From Datnioides undecimradiatus (taxonomy: Eukaryota > Chordata > Actinopteri > Lobotiformes > Datnioididae), in NCBI GenBank assembly GCA_008933995.1, contig WARS01000011.1:9701516-9765515 (forward strand): a DNA stretch of 64,000 nucleotides, read 5' to 3'. Below the pieces are notes generated by a model. That model ran no database searches and was not told the origin of the DNA. It worked only from the letters and a program-made list of their open reading frames with translations. Position 1 is the stretch's first letter, and every line of letters begins with the position of its first letter. The position numbers and the translations under genes are program-made. This document shows, piece after piece, positions 24,601 through 36,750 of this stretch.

Positions 24601-27248
24601 ACACAGGCCTCATTGAAAATATACAGTACAGTCAAAGCAGAAAAGTAGTGTTGTGTTTCTGTTTCTTCCAGATGTCTTCACTGTGATATGGTTTTCAAAA
24701 CCCTTCAAGGGCAAAAGGCTCATATTGAAGAGAAACACTGTGAAGGCTTTTACAAGTGCTCCATCTGTCCAGTTGCCTTCAAGACCGCTGACAGCTGTGA
24801 AGTGCATTTAAAAAATAAACACAATGCTAGCAAAATATCCCCTCAGTAAGTCAACAACTCATGACCTGACTGTTAAAAGTTGTACATTTCTTTTTACTGG
24901 TCATTTTAACCGGTTTCTCTTTCTTTTCCAGGTTAATCTTTAAGTGTTCATGTGAGACAGTTTTTAAGAAGAAGCAGTTACTGTTTCAGCATTTCCATCA
25001 GAATGCCAACAAGCGTGTAACGTGTGTGTTCAAGTGTCCAGAATGCAACTCGGTCTTTCCACAAAAGCAGTTGTTAATGCAGCACTTCAAGGTTTGCCAT
25101 TATTGTATTTCCTTACAATGGAATATCGACATTTGGTATTAAACTTGCCCAGTTCAACCATTTCATATGATCCTGAACATAGAGGAGAGGATAAGTTCTC
25201 ATATTGTGTTACATCTTGTATTTTATTCCTTGTATTTTCTGTTTTGCAGTGTGTCCATATAGGGAACATGACAGCAGAGAGTGAGAAGAGTAGCAAACAG
25301 ACAGACAATACTGACTGGCACCAGGATGATCATTCCATTCAACAACAGAAGAGTCGCAGCCCCATTAAACACACTGATAGTCCTAGAAAAAAGGCTGAGC
25401 AGGAGAGCAGACCTCGTGTGAAGCCCACCGGCTGGACTTGTGGGGAGTGTCTGCAGTGGTTCCCTGAACGGGACTCTTACATTTCTCATATGAAGACCAA
25501 CCACGGCAAAGTAAGGAGATGATTCCCTGTGCTGAAATTTGTGTGTTCAACAAAAACATTCATGGATGCAAAACACTAATGATATAATATCAAGTAGCCA
25601 ATACTTTCACCAAAATCCTCATGTTTTTCCCAGATTCATTTGTATTTGCTGTTTGCAACCTACTAATCTACACCAGTAGGCAATAGGTTGTGCTGATTGA
25701 AATAGAAGCCTTCAGTTTCAGAGTGAGGTTTGAGTTTCATTGTAAGCATATTTAGTTTTGTTGGATGGAGGAAATAAAAGAATTGAACCATCATTGTCCA
25801 CCAGCATACCTGTCATGAAGTCTACCTGAAAGCTATTAACATTAAATGAGCCATTTATTTATGCTAAGTCGGCCAGTAGTCCACTGTCCACTGTCCTTTC
25901 AGCACCTGTTGAGCTGCTGCTGAAATGAGGACGTCAGAGTTGATTCTTTAGTTTTGGTCAAAAGCATTGCCCTGTTGATAATTCTCAGCTAATGGCATCA
26001 AGTTAAATCTGTTCAATTTCATCATCCAAATTTTTGTTTGCTTTTACCAGATGGCCTGGTATTAAAGGATAACACTGCCCCTTGTAGATGAGTGTTTCAC
26101 ATTTACTGTTTTAATGTGAATCCTGTGAAATTTACAGATTCTTCATCATGGATATAATAATCATAAGATACAAACTAATAATTACTTGGTTACTTGTGTT
26201 TAGAAAATTACTTCATTAGATGTTCACAAATTAATAAATCCAAAAGATTTTGAATAACACTTTACTGCTATAACTATACTCATTTGTCTTTTCTTTTCTT
26301 TTTCCCCCCAACAGTCAGTGAAGAAGTATCCGTGTCGACATTGTGAGCAGTCTTTCAACTCTACAACTCTACTGAGAAGACACATTCGCAATGACCATGA
26401 CAGAAAAAAGAAAATTTATACTTGTTGGTAAGATTTTTATGTCTTGAAAATTTGCACATCTGTTGTTGTCACAGCATTAATTAATGAAATTAACCAGGTG
26501 ATCTTTTATTTTTAGGTATTGCACAGATACAAAGACAATATTCACAACAAGCGTGATGCTGAAGAACCACATCAGTCTAATGCATGGAATCAAAAATCCT
26601 GATCTTGGCCAAATGCCAAAAACAGCCGTCCAGGAATCAAAAAAGGCTTTGGGCAAGGTAGATAATATTTTTAAGTAATATATTATATATAGTAATATAT
26701 TTTAAGTAAATTATTTTAAAGAGTGTGATTTTTGTGATTTGCAGGGACTTGTATCAGAGAGACCTGCAATGGTCATGCAAGTAGAGGAGCGGGATCGCAC
26801 TTTCAGTTCCGAGGCTCCTTCAGCGAAGCGTCTGAAAACTCAGTTTCGCTGTTCAAAGTGTGGATTCATAACAGACGACAGCAAACAGTTCCAGCTACAT
26901 ATACCACAGCATAAAACTGATGAAAACACTCCTCAGTGCCTTCACTGCGGCCTGTGTTTCACATCTGTGCTGTCTCTCAACAGACATCTTTTCATTGTAC
27001 ACAAAGTCAAAGAGGAGGAGAAGGAAGAAGAGGAGGAGGAGGCAGCAGCAGAGGTTAGAGAGAAAGAGCAGGATAATCAGCCAGTTAGATCAGCAGATAC
27101 TGACAAGGTGAATGACTTGTTACCGGAGCTAAATGAACCTGAGCCGCTACAGGCAGAAGAGCCAGCAAGTCTGCACTGTGACAAGAACGCGGACTGTAAT
27201 CTAAAACTGAGTGCTCACTCTCAGACACAGGCAGTCTCTATCCGGTAG
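21666..27248 (+). CDS. znf592: zinc finger protein 592
   Basis: Eight coding exons: 21666-23861, 24407-24585, 24672-24845, 24932-25091, 25250-25510, 26315-26427, 26516-26657, 26745-27248. Phases join to 1242 residues; the human protein is 1267. The N-terminus [20 protein letters not shown] is the conserved start shared by ZNF592 and relatives. The first exon encodes about 730 residues of Ser/Pro-rich sequence with one cluster of fingers near residue 590 (CCLECGDSF). The later exons encode many C2H2 fingers, including [30 protein letters not shown] and CLHCGLCF. After the last finger is an acidic Glu/Lys run (about 27010-27070). It is a nuclear DNA-binding protein, thought to act in transcription with ZNF687 and ZMYND8. 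Neighbours alpk3 and nmb support the name. Confidence 0.95.
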
Positions 27249-29200
27249 CCTGAGCTGCTGCGACGCCCCTTTAAAGCTGCTCCAATATCTTCAGTTTTTA
27301 TGTGAAAGTTAACAAGGGATGCTTGATGTTCTGCATGGAGGTGATGCAAAGTTTTTGGGCCTTTTTTAATTTTAGAGGGTGTGCATTATATTCAAGCAAA
27401 TCCTTACCATTTAGCAAACAGCAGTATTTTCATAAATAAGAGGACAAGTTAATATTAATTTCTCTACTGTTTTTATTTAACTTTGCATGTTTTTAATCTG
27501 TTCATCTTGCCTTTCAGACATAACTGCACATGTATTACAAATCATTTCTGTTTCCGTGTCCTCCTCGTTTTTTAACTGTTCCACCCACCCTGACAGGAGA
27601 CTCAGGAATGTCTGACTGATGTAACAGTGAAGGGGTGCAATTTCATATTTTGTAATCAACAGTAAGTTTAACTTCTTTAATGTTGTCTGAAGTATTTAAT
27701 GCTACACACTATGACCTGAATGGGATGATGACATACCTGTATCACAGTTAATGTGCAGTTCAAAGTTAGAATTGTATTCACCATTTATTACAAAACATAG
27801 TATAGATCAGTATTCGTTTAAAAGGTGTATCTCTGCATTCTTTATAAACAGTTATTTTAAAAATGAGCGACTTGTCTCAAAGCAAAGCCTACTGAAGATA
27901 GGCTGCACATAAGAACAAGACTTTCCTTTGACGATTTAAGCATTCTGAAATGCTTTTTGTTTTTACCCTTGTTGAAAGTGTTTGATTTGTGGGGGCACAT
28001 GTCCCAAATCTGGCCTTTTTACAATTGTATTTCCTTTTTTCTGAATGAGTGTTCAGGGGAAACATGGAGAGGTATTGGATGTGTGGTGCAGCAGTATTGA
28101 AAATACCTCAATTTGCCAGAAGTGTTTTTCTTTTCCGGCAAGTAGACAGTCAACATTATGTATCAGGGTACATTGTTTTGGATAATCCAGCTCGAGTGTG
28201 TAAGTGAAGTATGGTGGCAGATCGGGGAAAGTGTTTTATAAATCAGGACCTGTTGGTATGAAACCCCTCATCATTATAAAATATAGTAATACTGGTTGGA
28301 TCAGAGGAATTTGTATAATTTAGACTAGAAGAAATTAATTTCTTAGATCTGCGCTCAACATCGTGGGTACTTCAAGTTCACAGGTCATGATTTGTAAAGC
28401 AGCACTTCTTGTTTTGTGTTCAGTACATGACAGTTCCTACCTCCATGGTTAATGGCAGTGATTGTTAAATGATGAAAGTATTTGAGGAGTTGCAGGTAAT
28501 CTCAGTGCAATGTAAAAAAAAAATTAAATGTGTATTATCCCACATTATTAAATTTTATAAATTATTTTGGGAATGAAACTAAGGTTATATGGTCATATTG
28601 ACTTGACTTGGCAAGTGAACTTTTATATTTAAGTGCTGTCTGAGCTCTTTATTTCTCTGTTATCGTAAGTCCTTAAATCACCTCACTGCAGCTGTTCAAC
28701 TGCAGAGGCTGACAGGAATGATTTGTTCACGACTCTTTCTTTGTAATGCTTGTTTAAAATATTTGTACTTTTGATACTGTGTACAATGAGGACTTGTATA
28801 GGAAAGCAACCTGTGTATATACAGTAGCCAATGAACTCTGGATTCACAGCATTTCTTAAGCCATTACATCTATTCAGCATGCAGTGGCCCATGTGCCTTG
28901 CTGTAATGTTTACGTAAAGTACTTACAATAAATTGGTTCATTTAATTATACAAACGCTTCATTGTTTGTGTTATACACTGACTTGTGTCTTAAAGCACTG
29001 GAAATGGGGGAGGAAAGTAATTAATGGTATTTGGATGTGATAATTGGAGGTTTTTGCATTGAGGTCATATATTTTACATTGTCAGAGTAACACATGGTAC
29101 TCTAATGTGTGTTGTTCAACCAATAGGAAACCCACTGCAGCTGGATGACCTCATCCCATTAGAATGCTAAGCCCATCCTGTCACTCTATAAGTGCCTGTC
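27249..29200 (+). other. znf592 3' untranslated region
   Basis: About 1.7 kb of AT-rich sequence without coding potential, ending at an AATAAA signal (28927-28932) followed by GT-rich DNA. I take this as the znf592 3' UTR. The rest up to nmb is a short intergenic spacer with a possible nmb promoter (TCTATAAGTGCC near 29186, about 80 bases before the start codon). Confidence 0.6.
28927..28932 (+). terminator. poly(A) signal, znf592
   Basis: AATAAA about 1.7 kb after the stop codon, followed by a T/G-rich stretch. Confidence 0.6.
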
Positions 29201-29267
29201 CCCAAAGTAAGAGAGGAGCAAAGATTTTAATTAACTGACACCAAATTGCATACAGCACGTTTGAGGA

Positions 29268-29876
29268 ATGAAAGGCACGTTGACAAAGATCTGCAGAGCA
29301 GGATTGCTGTCATCTTTCATCCTTATCTCATATGTTGCCATGACATCTTCAATGACTCTTGATTTGACGGAGCTGAGAAACAAAGTTTCAAAGATCAAGG
29401 TGAATCCCAGGGGGAATCTGTGGGCAACAGGTAAGAAAAATTAACACTATTCTGGTAAATAATTTCATGATTTGCTGTTTTTGTTTTATTTTTATTAGAT
29501 TTATATTTCTGTTATATTGTGTTATATTATTATTCATATTGTACTTTTTTTTTAAATTAAGGGCATTTCATGGGGAAGAAAAGTGTTGTGGATAGTTCCT
29601 TTATGGAGTCTGCCTTTGAAGATGTGAATGTTCCCACCGAAGTCAGAGATGTTAGTCCTCTGTACCGTGTGGAAGACCTGCAGGCACTGCTCATTCAGAT
29701 GTTGAAAGCTGCCCAACTAACACAACGGAAACAGGCATTGGACATGTTAGTTTATTATTATTATTGTTATTAATAGTAGTATTAGTATTAGTACTAGTAA
29801 TAGTCCTGTTGTTGTTATGTTAATTTATCAGCTGATTTTTTTTTTTAAATTTAGAGGAGGAGGGGATCCTGCTTGA
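29268..29876 (+). CDS. nmb: neuromedin B precursor
   Basis: Exons 29268-29430, 29562-29745 and 29855-29876 join to 122 residues, close to the human precursor (121). Residues 1 to about 28 form a hydrophobic signal peptide. Residues 49-58 read GNLWATGHFM, the conserved decapeptide of neuromedin B, followed at 59-61 by Gly-Lys-Lys. The Gly is the amide donor and the Lys pair the cleavage site. The intron splits the peptide after Thr54, as is usual for bombesin-like genes. The secreted amidated peptide acts on bombesin receptors (NMBR). The last exon is uncertain: the acceptor region reads TTTAGAG, so using the AG two bases later would give a different, longer tail ending at 29923 (137 residues). 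Human NMB also lies beside ZNF592. Confidence 0.93.
29750..29806 (+). repeat. TTA/TAG trinucleotide repeat in nmb intron 2
   Basis: A run of imperfect TTA, then TAG/TAT triplets, starting a few bases after the exon 2 donor. Confidence 0.8.
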
Positions 29877-30043
29877 GGAACATTTCAACCATCAGTTGTT
29901 ACGCCTTTACTGTAACAATATAACATCCAGCTGATGAAGAGGAGAGTTTTGAAAGCTCTAATATAAACATGTTTCCGTTTTTTAATGTGATCCGTTGCAT
30001 TGTAAATTATTGGGTCCAGTTATTTGAACCTAATGTACCTGTT

Positions 30044-30049
30044 AATAAA
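30044..30049 (+). terminator. poly(A) signal, nmb
   Basis: AATAAA about 170 bases after the nmb stop codon. The interval up to kti12 holds nothing else that I recognise. Confidence 0.65.
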
Positions 30050-30372
30050 CCAGTATTGAAAGCCAGACCAGCTTTGAGCTTTTTGTTGCTGATATTCTTT
30101 TTTTTTATTATTTTATCAAAGAGATATAATGTAATATAAACGGCTGTGATGGAAGTATGTGTTCCATTTCTGTTAGTATAGATGTGCATAATAGTTTTAA
30201 TATGAACTGATATGTAGGCTTGTCTTTAACTGTCCGTTCAGTTTAACGCTATCAGTTTTATGGCGCCCCCTGCTGGTTATCGCAAGAAATGCACTCACCA
30301 ATCATATCCGGGTGAAAGTAGCAACATGCGTTTCATGACATAGGCCGGTTTATTTCTCACAAGACAACAATA

Positions 30373-33300
30373 ATGCCTCTAATAGTGATGTGTGGATACC
30401 CCTGTAGTGGTAAAACACGAAGGGCAGAGGAACTGAAGGTGTATTTTGAACAGACGTGTGACCGAAAGGTTCATATTGTGGGAGACGGAGCGCTGGACGT
30501 GGACAAAAACGATGTTTACGCAGGTGTGTAAAGCTAGCTGTGTCTTCCCTCTGTTACATCAACTAACTTACGTGTTTGTAGCTGTCTGTGTCTGTGGTTA
30601 GTGAAGAGACATGTTGGAGAGGCCTCTTACATCTTAGTCTTCTTGCAAACAGTTCATATTTTTAAGTTTAACAGCGATATTTCATGCTACTTGGAGAGCA
30701 CCTTCACCGAGAACTGAATCTAACTTAACTGGTGAATAACAAGTGAACCAAGTCAACAATGAGACAACTTAATATTTAAACGTAATTGTTACTGTAGTTC
30801 TGTAGTGCTACCGATAGAAAACACTATTCTATTCTATACTAATAATCCCTATCCGGGTGTTACTGTGTGTTTTTGTGTGTGTGAAGGCAGCATTTATTAA
30901 TTTCACGGTATTTTGACTGGAGTTTGGCGTGCGACTGTCATCGCCTGATAAAACCATATCTCACGCCAGACTTACCATTTTCTTTTACAAAAGAACATAG
31001 TGAGTATGGTAAGTCTCCCTTAAATACCGGCAGTTGTAATATGCAATTAGTATCCAGTTTTCATTTTAGAAGCAAAAATGCTGAGAATTCACTGGTTCCA
31101 ACTTCACAAATGGGAACATTTTCAACTTTTCGTCATTTTCATTAATAGGACATTGACATTTCATTGTTTTTTTTTGTTTTTACTATTTTAGACTTTATAA
31201 ACTGAGCAACTAATTTATCAAGAAAAACAATAAGTGAATTAATTGACTGTGTGACTCTTTGTTAGCTGACAGGAGAACAGACACAGTTTAAACCAGTTCC
31301 TTCCTGCCATAATTCAACTTTGTTGGATATGTTGCAGATTCCCAGAAGGAAAAAAATGTCAGAGCATCTCTGAAAGCTGAAGTAGAGAGGTGGGTTCTTT
31401 CATAGATCCATTGTCAGGTTAGGTAATTCAGTGATGTTCAACTCTCAAAGCCCTTTTACCTTTTTTTTTATTTGTTGTTTAGGAAAGTCAACAAGGATCA
31501 CATTGTAATTTTGGATTCGTTAAATTACATAAAAGGTAAATCTTGGATACAGTCCTGTGTTGTGCAGATATTATGATTCATTTATGCTTCTACATTTTGA
31601 AATGTTGTAATATGTTACAGGCTACCGCTATGAACTGTTCTGTCTCATCAAACATGCACAGACACCACACTGTCTGGTAAGAACAAAAGAGAAATAACTA
31701 ATGGATACTTATTATCTATAAAACTATAACCTAAACATTGATAACACATTTCTAAATCAGATGCTTTCTTTTGATTAAGGTGTACTGTTTAACATCAGAT
31801 GAAGAGAGCTCAGCATGGAATACCGACAGAGATGCTGCTGAGCAGTATAACCAGGACATGTGAGTTAGAAACCTCTACACATACTGTAGAGATGCATGTC
31901 AGTCTTTGGTAGAACTGTCTTTGTGTTTGCATGGGTTTTAAATATTCCTTTACATCTCCCATTGACAAACATGAATTATTCTCCCTCCCAGTTCATTTTA
32001 ATCTACCTGTCACCTGATTGTCTTTTCCAGTTTTGATGCTTTAGTACTAAGATTTGAAGCTCCAGACTCCAGAAACCGATGGGACAGTCCTCTCTTCACC
32101 ATCCTGAAAGATGACACGCTTCCATATGAAGCCATATCTGATGCACTTTTCAAAAGGAAAGCACCCCCACCTAACCAGTCCACACAAAGTGTAAGGGACA
32201 TAGGCACATACAGTTTAAGAGTACATGCTGATGTATGCTCTGACATGCTGTCTTTCTGACTATCTGATGGTAACAGAGACATCCTTTTTCTCTGCAGCAG
32301 CCGTTGTCATCTGCTAACTTCTTGTACGAGTTGGACAAGATCACACAAGAGGTGTTGATGGTATGTCCTCATATGTTCTTTCATGTTTCTGTGATATGTT
32401 GTTTTTGCTGAAACCAGTCTGTGTTTTTAGTTAAGTTGTATGTTACTTCACCAAAGTGAGACCCACACATTGAAAACTAAATATAATGAATACATCTGGT
32501 TCAAACCTCAATTTAGAACTCATTCAATCAATCATTAAATGGTCTTGAAGTCCAGTGAGGCTGTAAATCTGTCTCCCACCTCTCCCAGATGACGTCAATG
32601 TGGCATGAATAGCAAATTAAGGGAACAGAGTGAGTGACAATTTATTGGCTTATAGCGATCAGCTTACAAAAAAGCATTAGATAGAGCCGATTGGTAGGCA
32701 AATAATTATGGTACAGAAGATGGGGTGGATTCAATAAACAAATCCTGGTACTCAATTTAACATCATGCAATTGCAGAAGGAGGACACACTGGTGCAGTGT
32801 GGGGGGTGTCTAAATGAAGAATTTATAGTTCCTCATTTATTTAAACATAAAAAGCATAATCTTCTGAATAGATTCGCTGCCTGAGACTTGAATTATCTGT
32901 TTGTTTTAGCAGTATGTTGGAGGCCATAGTGGTTATATAAAAGAAGTTGCGTAGCATTTTAGTGAGGACACTCGTGTCAAGGTTTTAAGAGTGAACAATA
33001 TGAAAAACAATGCTTGTAGAGGAGGGGCCTTTGAAAGCAGGCTCAGCATTGTTGCATGTGCACTGAGTAATGTTTCTGTCGACTGCCTGAGCTATAACAA
33101 GGCTTGCTTATGTAAGTACATGCATATGTGTATTGATTCTTGTTCTAAAGTTAAACTTTAGAACAAAATTATAGACGTTTCTCTTAAAGAGCCAGCTGCA
33201 TAGTGATGGAATGAATTGAAGAAACCAGTAATGTCGCCCAAACAGCAGAACTGACTTCAGACTTCCCTGAATGTGTAAGCATGTTCTAGTGTATTATAAT

Positions 33301-34723
33301 TATTTCAAAGATCTTTTGGACAGTACAGCATGTTCCAGTGCTAAGTATCTCAGCCAAGTGAAGAATTAGATTGTTTTAAATAGAGTTCTGCTACACTTGC
33401 ACAGAGGTTTTTGTCTCTAACGTGCTATAATCACCAGTCTGTCCTCCCTCTGTAAATGGGTGACGTCAGGTTTGCCTCCTAATTGATATGTTGTTGTGTA
33501 AATACGTTTGCTCCTGTAATTATTTATCTACCTATTGATGTACCTATGTGGTGGCTTGTGTGTCTAGCCAATAAGAAATCACCTGCACTGTTCCTTTAAT
33601 GAGGTATTGTGTACATGAGTAGTAAGTGCATTTTTCTCATTTTGATTCATCACTTTATATAATTCTTAGTGTGCAGATCCCACTTTGCTGATTTCAAACT
33701 TTCCAAAAATCCTGATCACCGGTGGAGCTGTACTTGTCAGTACAAACATATGTTTTGCATGTTAATGATAAAGGGTTTGTTTTCTTTTTTCATTTTTAGG
33801 CAATTTTTAATGCACAGAAGACAAGTGTTCCCGGGGATCTCATCTCAGTTCCAGGATCGACAGAAAAGATATCCTTTTTACACATATACATGCCCACATT
33901 CTTATTTAAAACTTAATTTTAAAGAACCTTTTCACTTTAAACACTTTTGTAACACCCCATCGTTGGGTAGCAGTGATCTTTCACCACTATTAACTGTCTA
34001 AAAGGTGTATTTCCTCTTTTGATTTGTGCTGACTCATTTTTTTTATCATTTACCTCCTGAGGAAAGTCATCTAACTTTACCAGCAGGAAGCACAGTTCTC
34101 CATGTACCCAGAGTAAAATGACTTGTTAGAAGGGGAAGGTGGATGAATGCATGTCCATCAAAGAACTTAAATTAAAGGCACCACCACAGATCACCGGTAA
34201 AGGTCTTGCCTGTAAAAACATACTGTGTGACACACATGGAGAAAAGGAACCAAATTACATAGATAGGTGAGGTTTTATTGGCAGGTTCACCATTTAAGAC
34301 TTTCTCAGAAGCAAACACTTTGATTGTCTCCTTTGAACATATTGGTCCAAGCAGAGACTAAAAAGCGCATTAGGTTCTGCACCCGTCAGGCTTTAATGGC
34401 AGATTTATCATTTGAATTAGAGATTTCATCATTAAGGTGTGATCTTTACCTTTAAGGCTAGAATGTGATACTGTGACCTTCAGATATTTTTTGTGAGTTA
34501 ACTCTTATTTCTTCAAGAAAATAAAGGTCAAAGCAAGCAAAAAGACTTTTTCTCAAATGACCTTAACCTGTTGTTAAACTTCGAGCTCACCAGAAGCATC
34601 AACATGGCAGAGCTGAGGAAGTTACGGCGCCAGTTCATCAGCTACACCAAGATGCACCCAACAGAGAACAGTGGACAGATTTCCAACATGTTTGTGCAGT
34701 ATTTAAATAAGAGTCTTCACTGA
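30373..34723 (+). CDS. kti12: KTI12 homologue (P-loop protein tied to Elongator tRNA modification)
   Basis: Nine exons: 30373-30523, 31338-31389, 31483-31535, 31621-31676, 31780-31859, 32031-32190, 32298-32360, 33800-33868, 34580-34723. They join to 275 residues. The start MPLIVMCGYPCSGKT carries the Walker A motif GYPCSGKT. Other landmarks are the DS-LNYIKGYRYELFC segment (exons 3-4), RNRWDSPLF and the conserved tail LRRQFISYTKMHP. KTI12 binds the Elongator complex and tRNA and is needed for wobble-uridine modification. The last intron (33869-34579) does not start with GT: it begins ATATCCTT and ends AC, a U12-type AT-AC intron, and only this reading restores the conserved C-terminus. The human gene is, to my knowledge, intronless and lies on chromosome 1. 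Confidence 0.94.
33140..33166. repeat. near-perfect palindrome in kti12 intron 7
   Basis: Two 13-base arms (TTGTTCTAAAGTT and its exact reverse complement) are separated by a single A, inside the 1.4-kb intron 32361-33799. The rest of that intron shows no gene. Confidence 0.85.
33869..34579 (+). other. U12-type AT-AC intron of kti12
   Basis: The 5' end reads ATATCCTTTTT, matching the U12 donor consensus ATATCCTT at every base. The 3' end is AC, with a branch-site-like CCTTAAC at 34561-34567, so the presumed branch A is about 13 bases from the end. Both flanking exons are in phase 0. Confidence 0.92.
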
Positions 34724-34768
34724 GGGCACTTTTATATCATTGGTTTTATTTTTTTATTTTCTGTATCA

Positions 34769-34774
34769 AATAAA
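34769..34774 (+). terminator. poly(A) signal, kti12
   Basis: AATAAA 46 bases after the stop codon, followed by a T/G-rich stretch. Confidence 0.7.
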
Positions 34775-34789
34775 TCTATTTGAAAAAAC

Positions 34790-35862
34790 GTCTTGTTTAT
34801 GTTAGCGAGTATTTTAAAATGATTCAAGTCAGCTAGAAAAATGTAATGAAAAGACACCACTCTCAAAAAGAATCACCTGACCAAAAAAAAAAAGAAATGA
34901 TGTAAAACTTGAATATCATATACAAACACATTTTCAAACACAACTATGAAGGTAAAGACATACAAAATATCTCAAGGTCCACCAACCCCATGACTCGACT
35001 GACACATATTTATGGCCTTCTTTAGTAGATGGAGCAGCTCAGTTGTCATGGAGAATGAAAAAAAAACAAGTAAATAAACCTTGTTTTGGGAAATTTTGTG
35101 CTACGACTAACTGCTATTTCTTCTAAACTTCCAATTCAGTTCAAATGGGACACCCTGTTGACACTCTGTGTTTTTCCAGGCCTTGCACATGCATCACAAG
35201 AGTCAAATATAATACTTTTAGCGGAGTGTTTCATAATGAATCAGTCTCGAACACTCAGCACTTTCTCTAGTATGGGTTACCATTAATTCCTCTTGTCTTG
35301 AACTTGACCTCTTGGTGACAAGCCTCACTAACAGTACTTGGTTTTCTTGTTTGAAAGCGCCTTATTCCTTTGTGGAATTTGTAAGGAAAATATTGCTGAC
35401 AAAAGCTCTTTCAATGATTTCCTATTATGTAAGAAGATTGTGAGAAAAGCAAGAACAGGAAGTTGTTTACAGGAATTTATTCTTGCTTTGCTTGCAAATG
35501 TAAGCAATTACTGTTGGTTACTTCACTGAGTGACTTGAATCAAGTGTGATTGTCCACACATTATTCACAAAAAATAATGTATTAAAGAACTTTTCCTACA
35601 ACACAAATGGTAGGAGAAACTTTGGTGGGGAACTTTATGATTTTATTTAATAAAAATGTCATCTTTCACAAAGTTAGTTCTGTAGTCCATTGCAAAATCA
35701 GCCTGTCAAAGAAAACTGAAAGAAGAATAGGAATATAACAGATTCATAGAATATCATAGATTTCACAAAGGGAAAGAATGTGGCATTATTAAAACAAGCG
35801 AGACAATAAATTATGAAGAAAAAACACTAAACGTGCAGTATTTACAGAATTGCATTCACTCC
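34790..35862. other. intergenic between kti12 and the ch25h-like pseudogene
   Basis: AT-rich DNA with only short chance frames. It would include the former 3' untranslated part of the minus-strand pseudogene. Nothing else is recognised. Confidence 0.6.
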
Positions 35863-36695
35863 TTAGGATCTTGTTATAGTTTTTCTCTTCAGAGGAACAG
35901 CAGCGCCAAAGATCCTGTCCCAGTGGCTGAAGAAAGGAGCATAGTTACTGCTTGGCTTCTGGTGGTGCATGTCATGAGCCGGTGCACCGCCCAGCAGACC
36001 AAAAGAAACCAGGTGGTTGAGGGTCCACAGCAGGTCATAGCCTATGTGGTCTTCCACAGACATGCAGAGACTGAAAATTGTGACGCACCACGTGGTTAGT
36101 GGGTAGCACTTTAAAAGAATCGGGTCCTGGTTGCTCCACAATCCGACAGTCATCAGCTCTGGAATGCTGAGCTACTCTGTCCACCACGAAAAAGGTGCCA
36201 CGTATTCGTGGTGGATTGTGTGGATCCACCGGTAAAGCTGTGGATGCTTGTGATGAATAAAATGCCAAATATAATACTGTCAAAAAGGAGAAGCACAGCC
36301 AGTCCAACAATGGATATCTCATACAGAGTAGGAGCATCCTGTGGCAGTGTTGGTGTAGGCAGGATGAACATGCTAATTATTACAGTTGGGAGAAGAAAGA
36401 ATATGTGGTTATATAGCGCTGTCATGAAGCTCTTAGCCATCATTCCCACTGTTGGCCGCCTGTCTGGTTGGATCTTTTACTGGTACAATAAAGGCACTCT
36501 TTCTCCCAAGAGGTCCAGTGCAGCAAAAGGAATGCTGAAGAAGAAATAGCTGGAGAAGGCAAGTAAAACAGGAAAAAATAGAGATGAGATGAGAGGCACG
36601 TGGTGATAAAGCAAATAATCCCAGAAGGGCTGCAGTAGACGGTCTGAGGTCCTGGAGGGCAGGAGCTGCAGAGGCAGCTTGCTGATGTTCATCAT
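35863..36695 (-). pseudogene. cholesterol 25-hydroxylase-like pseudogene
   Basis: Read on the minus strand from the ATG at 36693-36695, this matches the intact ch25h-like gene at 43389-44222 over almost its whole length but is broken in three places. There is an in-frame TAA at 36477-36479, just before a KIQP motif shared with the intact copy; a net loss of about 4 bases near 36276-36283, where the intact copy has Phe-Asp-Phe-Gln; and an in-frame TAG at 36172-36174. Beyond the breaks, family features persist: VEDHIGYD, AHDMHHQKP, FSHWDRIFG and two other histidine boxes in a shifted frame. The aligned stretches are only moderately similar, so this is an old paralogue that decayed rather than a fresh copy. 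No intron explains the breaks. An assembly error is possible but would need three separate faults. Confidence 0.85.
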
Positions 36696-36740
36696 CTCTC
36701 TGAGGTACCACCGCTGCTGCAAAGGCAACACAAAGTTCTG

Positions 36741-36750
36741 CCTTTATATA
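36741..36750 (-). promoter_or_regulatory. TATA box of the ch25h-like pseudogene
   Basis: On the minus strand the sequence reads GCTATATAAAGGC, about 50 bases before the former start codon. It is a good TATA consensus despite the broken coding part. Confidence 0.55.

Noticed and set aside
29562-29773. nmb exon 2 read through into the intron (tail with Tyr run)
   Set aside because: The Tyr-rich end is translated TTA/TAT repeat; a GTTAGT donor and a later acceptor give a normal ending.
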